In this document: piece after piece, positions 60,913-64,000 of the stretch
Position numbering within the stretch: the first letter of the stretch is position 1
Layout: every line of letters starts with the position of its first letter
Assembly (NCBI GenBank): GCA_900544135.1
Contig: UQTU01000012.1
Span: 3,472-67,471, forward strand
Source: an uncultured Collinsella sp.
Lineage (GTDB): Bacteria; Actinomycetota; Coriobacteriia; Coriobacteriales; Coriobacteriaceae
Direction: 5' to 3'
DNA length: 64,000 nt
Program-made: the position numbers and the translations under genes
Notes under the pieces: model-generated
What the model saw: the letters and a program-made list of their open reading frames with translations, nothing else
The model's database searches: none
What the model was told of the DNA's origin: nothing

Positions 60913-62793
60913 CTACTCCGACGCCTCTTTCAAATACTGTTTCCAGAAATCGATCGAAGTAAAGACATCTCTATACGAAGCGTATTCGGTATAAATCTTA
61001 TCTTTGTTACGCTTGAATTCCTTCTCGGCTTTACGAAAACGACTCCAAACCTCTTTGAATCGCTTCTTATCCATATGTCTAATGGCACCCTTTTTATTAG
61101 GCATATCTACCACAATAAGCGTGTCAACATCCCTGATTTTACCTGCGGGATAAACCCATCCCGCAGCATCAATAACAGCAACCCTACCGTTACGTTTAAC
61201 GGAGTCGTTAACAAAACGGTGGCCATTAATGGTCAGATAATCCTTAAATGCCTGCAGCCTAGACCTGTCGCCCCCAAGGCTCAAATTGCCAAAAGTCAGT
61301 TGCGTCAAGTCGACACCCAATTCTTGTGCCTGAGGGATGAGCTGCTCGATGGGAATCAATTGTTCCCTTTCACGATTTGCCGCCATAAAACGGGATTCAG
61401 CGACAGGATGAGAAATCCACTCCGGACCTCTCAAAAAATCTTCAAGACCTTTTACGGCAAGAGCAGCTTCATCGTAATTAAATTTCTTCAAGTCGAGCTC
61501 AACTTCACGACGAATCTCATAAAGAAAATCAGAGAGAGGCGCAGCGCCAGTTGTCGCCTGACTGATTAGCGTATTTCGGCTTACCTGATAACGCTCCACG
61601 GCAGCACTATACTTAAACTTAAAGGAATTATGCCAAACGCAAATACCATTCATGGACATGAACTTGGGTTTGCAACGAAGCGCATACTCAGCATCATCAG
61701 AACGAACAAATAAGGGCAAGGGCAACCCCTCACGTTCAATCGTTGCGGTAGGTATAACGCAATACCACCAGCCAGCATACTGTTGGGCAGTGTCCTCATA
61801 AAGGCCAGTTGGGGCCTTATATATCTCGGTCTCAACGACATCATGAAGTGAGGTCATATAGCCTGCAGGCTTAAGGGGAGAAAAAGTTCCCTTAGCAGTA
61901 AAGAACCCTAAATCCTCGGTACGCAAATTGGGCTCTTCCAAGCTCATCATAGCACCCGATAAAAAGGCCTCAGCATATTCTTCTTTGAGAAGAGAGAGCA
62001 GGTTGAAAGTGCGGATAAAACTCTCGGGAAGAACCTCGACATCATCGTCCATCAGGAGAACATGAGTCGCTTTAGGATTCTGCTCAAGTGACTCAATCAT
62101 CCCCCGAGCAAAACCACCAGACCCGCCGACATTAGGATTTGGATGAACAGTAACACGCGATGAAACCAGGTTTGCACCATTCAGCGAACGGCCATTATCA
62201 ATAATGTGTACGTGGAAATGATCAGCAATCTCTTCATCAGAATCAATAATGTTCTTTTGTAAAAGAGATACGTTACGGACAATATAGTCTTCTTTTTTAA
62301 ACGTAGTAGTTGCAAGCGCTAGCTCAACTGGACGAATATCCAGTTCTTCACAATCGCAATAATAATACGCATTCCGAATATTAACAGGGCCTTCAGTACT
62401 GATATTAAAAGCGTGCAGAATCTCTCCCTCACAAAGGAAGAGTTCGATTTCAGCCGTACTCCATTCATCGGATCGTTGCAAACTAACCGCAGAGCCATCA
62501 ATTGTAGAAGGAATCCAAGAATAATTATTTGCATACGTCTGCTGAAGCGTTAAGGCGGAGCCGCAATACTCGATATGAAGATAAAACGCCTTTGCAGTAG
62601 TGTATTTTCGCCACTTATAAATGGATAGCGCATTAAAATATGTTGTGAAATCAACATTGGTCGATTTCATGATTTCAATAGCGTCATTCGAAGTTGGAAT
62701 AACAAGACCCTCCGTTGCCCTATAGCAAAGCAATGGATACTGCAACATCGCATCAGATCCGTTAAAAATCAAATTTGCAAGTTTAAAATGCAT
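60913..62793 (-). CDS. GlfT2-like galactofuranosyltransferase (copy 2)
   Basis: Paralogue of the gene at 57752. It has 626 residues from the ATG at 62793, giving MHFKLANLIF, which aligns with MQFKLANVVL of copy 1. LATTTFKKEDYIVRNV, IIDNGRSLNGANLV, HPNPNVGGSGGFARGM and LLMDDDVEVLPES (DDD about 249) keep the GT-A core, as does the His region CVWHNSF (about 386). The N-terminal beta domain is more divergent. Two GlfT2-like enzymes suggest alternating linkages or an initiator/polymerase pair (inference). It is AT-rich relative to the rmlC-rmlD fusion upstream. Confidence 0.9.
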   Translation of the reverse strand: MHFKLANLIFNGSDAMLQYPLLCYRATEGLVIPTSNDAIEIMKSTNVDFTTYFNALSIYKWRKYTTAKAFYLHIEYCGSALTLQQTYANNYSWIPSTIDGSAVSLQRSDEWSTAEIELFLCEGEILHAFNISTEGPVNIRNAYYYCDCEELDIRPVELALATTTFKKEDYIVRNVSLLQKNIIDSDEEIADHFHVHIIDNGRSLNGANLVSSRVTVHPNPNVGGSGGFARGMIESLEQNPKATHVLLMDDDVEVLPESFIRTFNLLSLLKEEYAEAFLSGAMMSLEEPNLRTEDLGFFTAKGTFSPLKPAGYMTSLHDVVETEIYKAPTGLYEDTAQQYAGWWYCVIPTATIEREGLPLPLFVRSDDAEYALRCKPKFMSMNGICVWHNSFKFKYSAAVERYQVSRNTLISQATTGAAPLSDFLYEIRREVELDLKKFNYDEAALAVKGLEDFLRGPEWISHPVAESRFMAANREREQLIPIEQLIPQAQELGVDLTQLTFGNLSLGGDRSRLQAFKDYLTINGHRFVNDSVKRNGRVAVIDAAGWVYPAGKIRDVDTLIVVDMPNKKGAIRHMDKKRFKEVWSRFRKAEKEFKRNKDKIYTEYASYRDVFTSIDFWKQYLKEASE

Positions 62794-62852
62794 TGAAAAC
62801 CATCCAAAAAAAATCCTGGTGCAACTTGGCAAAATGGCATAAATGCCCATGG

Positions 62853-62893
62853 CATTGTTTGCATTCTCACTGATTTTAAGAATGCAAACAATG
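62853..62893. other. 15-bp perfect inverted repeat without T-run
   Basis: CATTGTTTGCATTCT and AGAATGCAAACAATG flank an 11-base loop, 13 bases after the rmlC-rmlD stop. Neither strand has a T-run after it, so a simple terminator is unlikely. It may be an mRNA-stabilising hairpin, a protein site or a junction between the high-GC and low-GC halves of the cluster. Confidence 0.6.
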
Positions 62894-62905
62894 TACTAAA
62901 GGCAT

Positions 62906-64000
62906 CTAATCAAAATGAAGTTTTAGCTCTTCCTCCCAGTCGGGCATATGGAACCCAACCGACTCGAGCCTGGAAAGGTCGAGCGCGGAGTGGACCGGGC
63001 GCGGGGCGATGGGGCCGGCGGCGCCGGCGTAGTAGTCGGCGGTCGAAACCGGCACGACTTTGTCCCCGTTGCCGTTGGCTGCCTCGAAGACGGCGCGGGC
63101 GATATCGGCCCAGGACTTCACGGCGCCGGAGCCGGTGCAGTCGTAGGTGCCGTAGGGGGCGTGCGTCCCCAGCACGTGGAAGATGGCCGCGGCCATGTCG
63201 CGCGTGAAGGTCAGGCGGCCCAGCTGGTCGTCCACGACCGTGACCTGCGTGAGCTTATCCTCCGGGTCGGCGACGCGGTCGGACAGCCCCTTCATGGTCT
63301 TGACGAAGTTGTGCCCCTCGCCGATGACCCAGGAGCTGCGCATGACGTAGTGGCGCGGGCACCCGGCCACGGCGATGTCGCCGGCGGCCTTGGTCTGGCC
63401 GTAGACGGACAGCGGAGAGAAGGGCTCGTCCTCGTCGTGCACCTCGGCGGTGCCGTCGAAGACGTAGTCGGAGGACACGTGGACGAGGGTGATCCCGTGC
63501 CCGGCGCAGGCGCGTGCGAGCAGCGCCGGGCCGGTGGCGTTGGCCTTCCATGCGGCGACACGTCCCTCGGGGGTCTCCGCCCTGTCCACGGCCGTGTAGG
63601 CGCCGCAGTTGATCACGGTGCCGTAGAGCGACCAGTCGTATTTTGAGTAGGCGTCCGGGTCGGACATGTCGAAGGTGTCGATGTCGCAGAAGTCGAAGTC
63701 CTTCGCCACGCCGCGCTCCTCGGCGAGCGCGCGCACCGCGCGGCCCAGCTGGCCGTCGCAGCCGGTGACGAGCGTGCGCTTCGGCGCCATGGGGACGACG
63801 TCCCTGAGCATCGGGTGGTTGAGGTCGGCCTCGGATACGGTGGCCTCGTCGAGCGGGATCGGCCACTCGATGGCGAGCTCCGGGTCGGCGAGGTTCACGA
63901 AGGTGTAGGTCCTCTTGAGCTCCAGCGACCAGTGGGCGTCCACCAGGTAGGTGTAGGCGGTGCCGTCCTCGAGCGCCTGGAAGGAGTTGCCCACGCCGCG
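62906..64000 (-). CDS. RmlC-RmlD-type fusion (dTDP-rhamnose synthesis), 5' end outside window
   Basis: 365 residues are visible and the frame is open at the right edge. The first 70 residues (RGVGNSFQALEDGTAYTYLVDAHWS, then PELAIEWPIPLDEATVSEADLNHPML) are the end of an RmlC cupin (dTDP-4-dehydrorhamnose 3,5-epimerase). From about 75 an RmlD reductase follows: RTLVTGCDGQLGRAVRAL, VINCGAYTAVDRAE, VHVSSDYVFDGTA and SPLSVYGQTKAAGD (Tyr-x-x-x-Lys catalytic pair). Such RmlC-RmlD fusions occur in Bifidobacterium and other Actinobacteria. It would make dTDP-L-rhamnose for the same glycan. It is high-GC, unlike the genes downstream. Confidence 0.9.
   Translation of the reverse strand, partial: RGVGNSFQALEDGTAYTYLVDAHWSLELKRTYTFVNLADPELAIEWPIPLDEATVSEADLNHPMLRDVVPMAPKRTLVTGCDGQLGRAVRALAEERGVAKDFDFCDIDTFDMSDPDAYSKYDWSLYGTVINCGAYTAVDRAETPEGRVAAWKANATGPALLARACAGHGITLVHVSSDYVFDGTAEVHDEDEPFSPLSVYGQTKAAGDIAVAGCPRHYVMRSSWVIGEGHNFVKTMKGLSDRVADPEDKLTQVTVVDDQLGRLTFTRDMAAAIFHVLGTHAPYGTYDCTGSGAVKSWADIARAVFEAANGNGDKVVPVSTADYYAGAAGPIAPRPVHSALDLSRLESVGFHMPDWEEELKLHFD

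Overview
The window looks like a high-GC Actinobacterium of the Coriobacteriia, most like Collinsella. This is inferred from gene order, codon use, frequent TTG/GTG starts with good Shine-Dalgarno sites, and family resemblance; no search was run. Most of it is conserved chromosome, and coding density is very high. One stretch without a gene exceeds 300 bases (16649-16974).

Region 1 (1-44.7 kb, nearly all on the minus strand) is a run of housekeeping operons, given here in transcription order. rpsB-tsf is followed by pyrH-frr-uppS-cdsA-dxr-rseP (translation, UMP, undecaprenyl and phospholipid precursors, isoprenoids, membrane proteolysis). Upstream lies rplS-rnhB-yraN-comM-dprA-trmFO-xerC. Then come ppdK, its regulator and glyQS; rpsP-khpA-rimM-trmD-lepB; and a single plus-strand dinB. 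Next is rplU-rpmA-obg-nadD-yqeK-rsfS, preceded by a split radical-SAM pair, a DUF697-like protein and the rod-shape cluster mreB-mreC-mreD-mrdA-rodA. A TPR membrane protein, a cyclophilin, a zinc-ribbon membrane protein and a P-type ATPase complete the region.

Region 2 (45.0-54.7 kb, plus strand) lies between two minus-strand tRNA-Arg genes (CCG and UCU anticodons). It carries a complete aromatic amino acid operon: DAHP synthase, tyrA, aroB, aroA, aroC, a chorismate mutase-prephenate dehydratase, an AroE-AroK fusion and aroQ. Together these lead from erythrose-4-phosphate and PEP to prephenate, phenylpyruvate and 4-hydroxyphenylpyruvate. A terminator-like hairpin sits in the leader, so attenuation is possible. 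UDP-galactopyranose mutase (glf) follows.

Region 3 (55-64 kb) is a cell-surface glycan cluster with visibly lower GC. It has an ABC glycan exporter (ATPase and permease), a polyprenyl-phosphate-type GT2, two paralogous GlfT2-like galactofuranosyltransferases flanking a LicD-family protein, and a high-GC RmlC-RmlD fusion cut by the window edge. Glf supplies UDP-galactofuranose, the GlfT2-like enzymes polymerise it, LicD probably adds a phospho-substituent, and the exporter moves the lipid-linked glycan out.

No CRISPR array, prophage or intact insertion sequence was seen. The observations most worth following are a winged-helix-like insertion in RseP, a possible aro attenuator, helix-phased GGTAAACG repeats upstream of ppdK, a 31-bp repeat placed just after stop codons, terminators sitting directly before the next gene's ribosome site, and the galactofuranan cluster.
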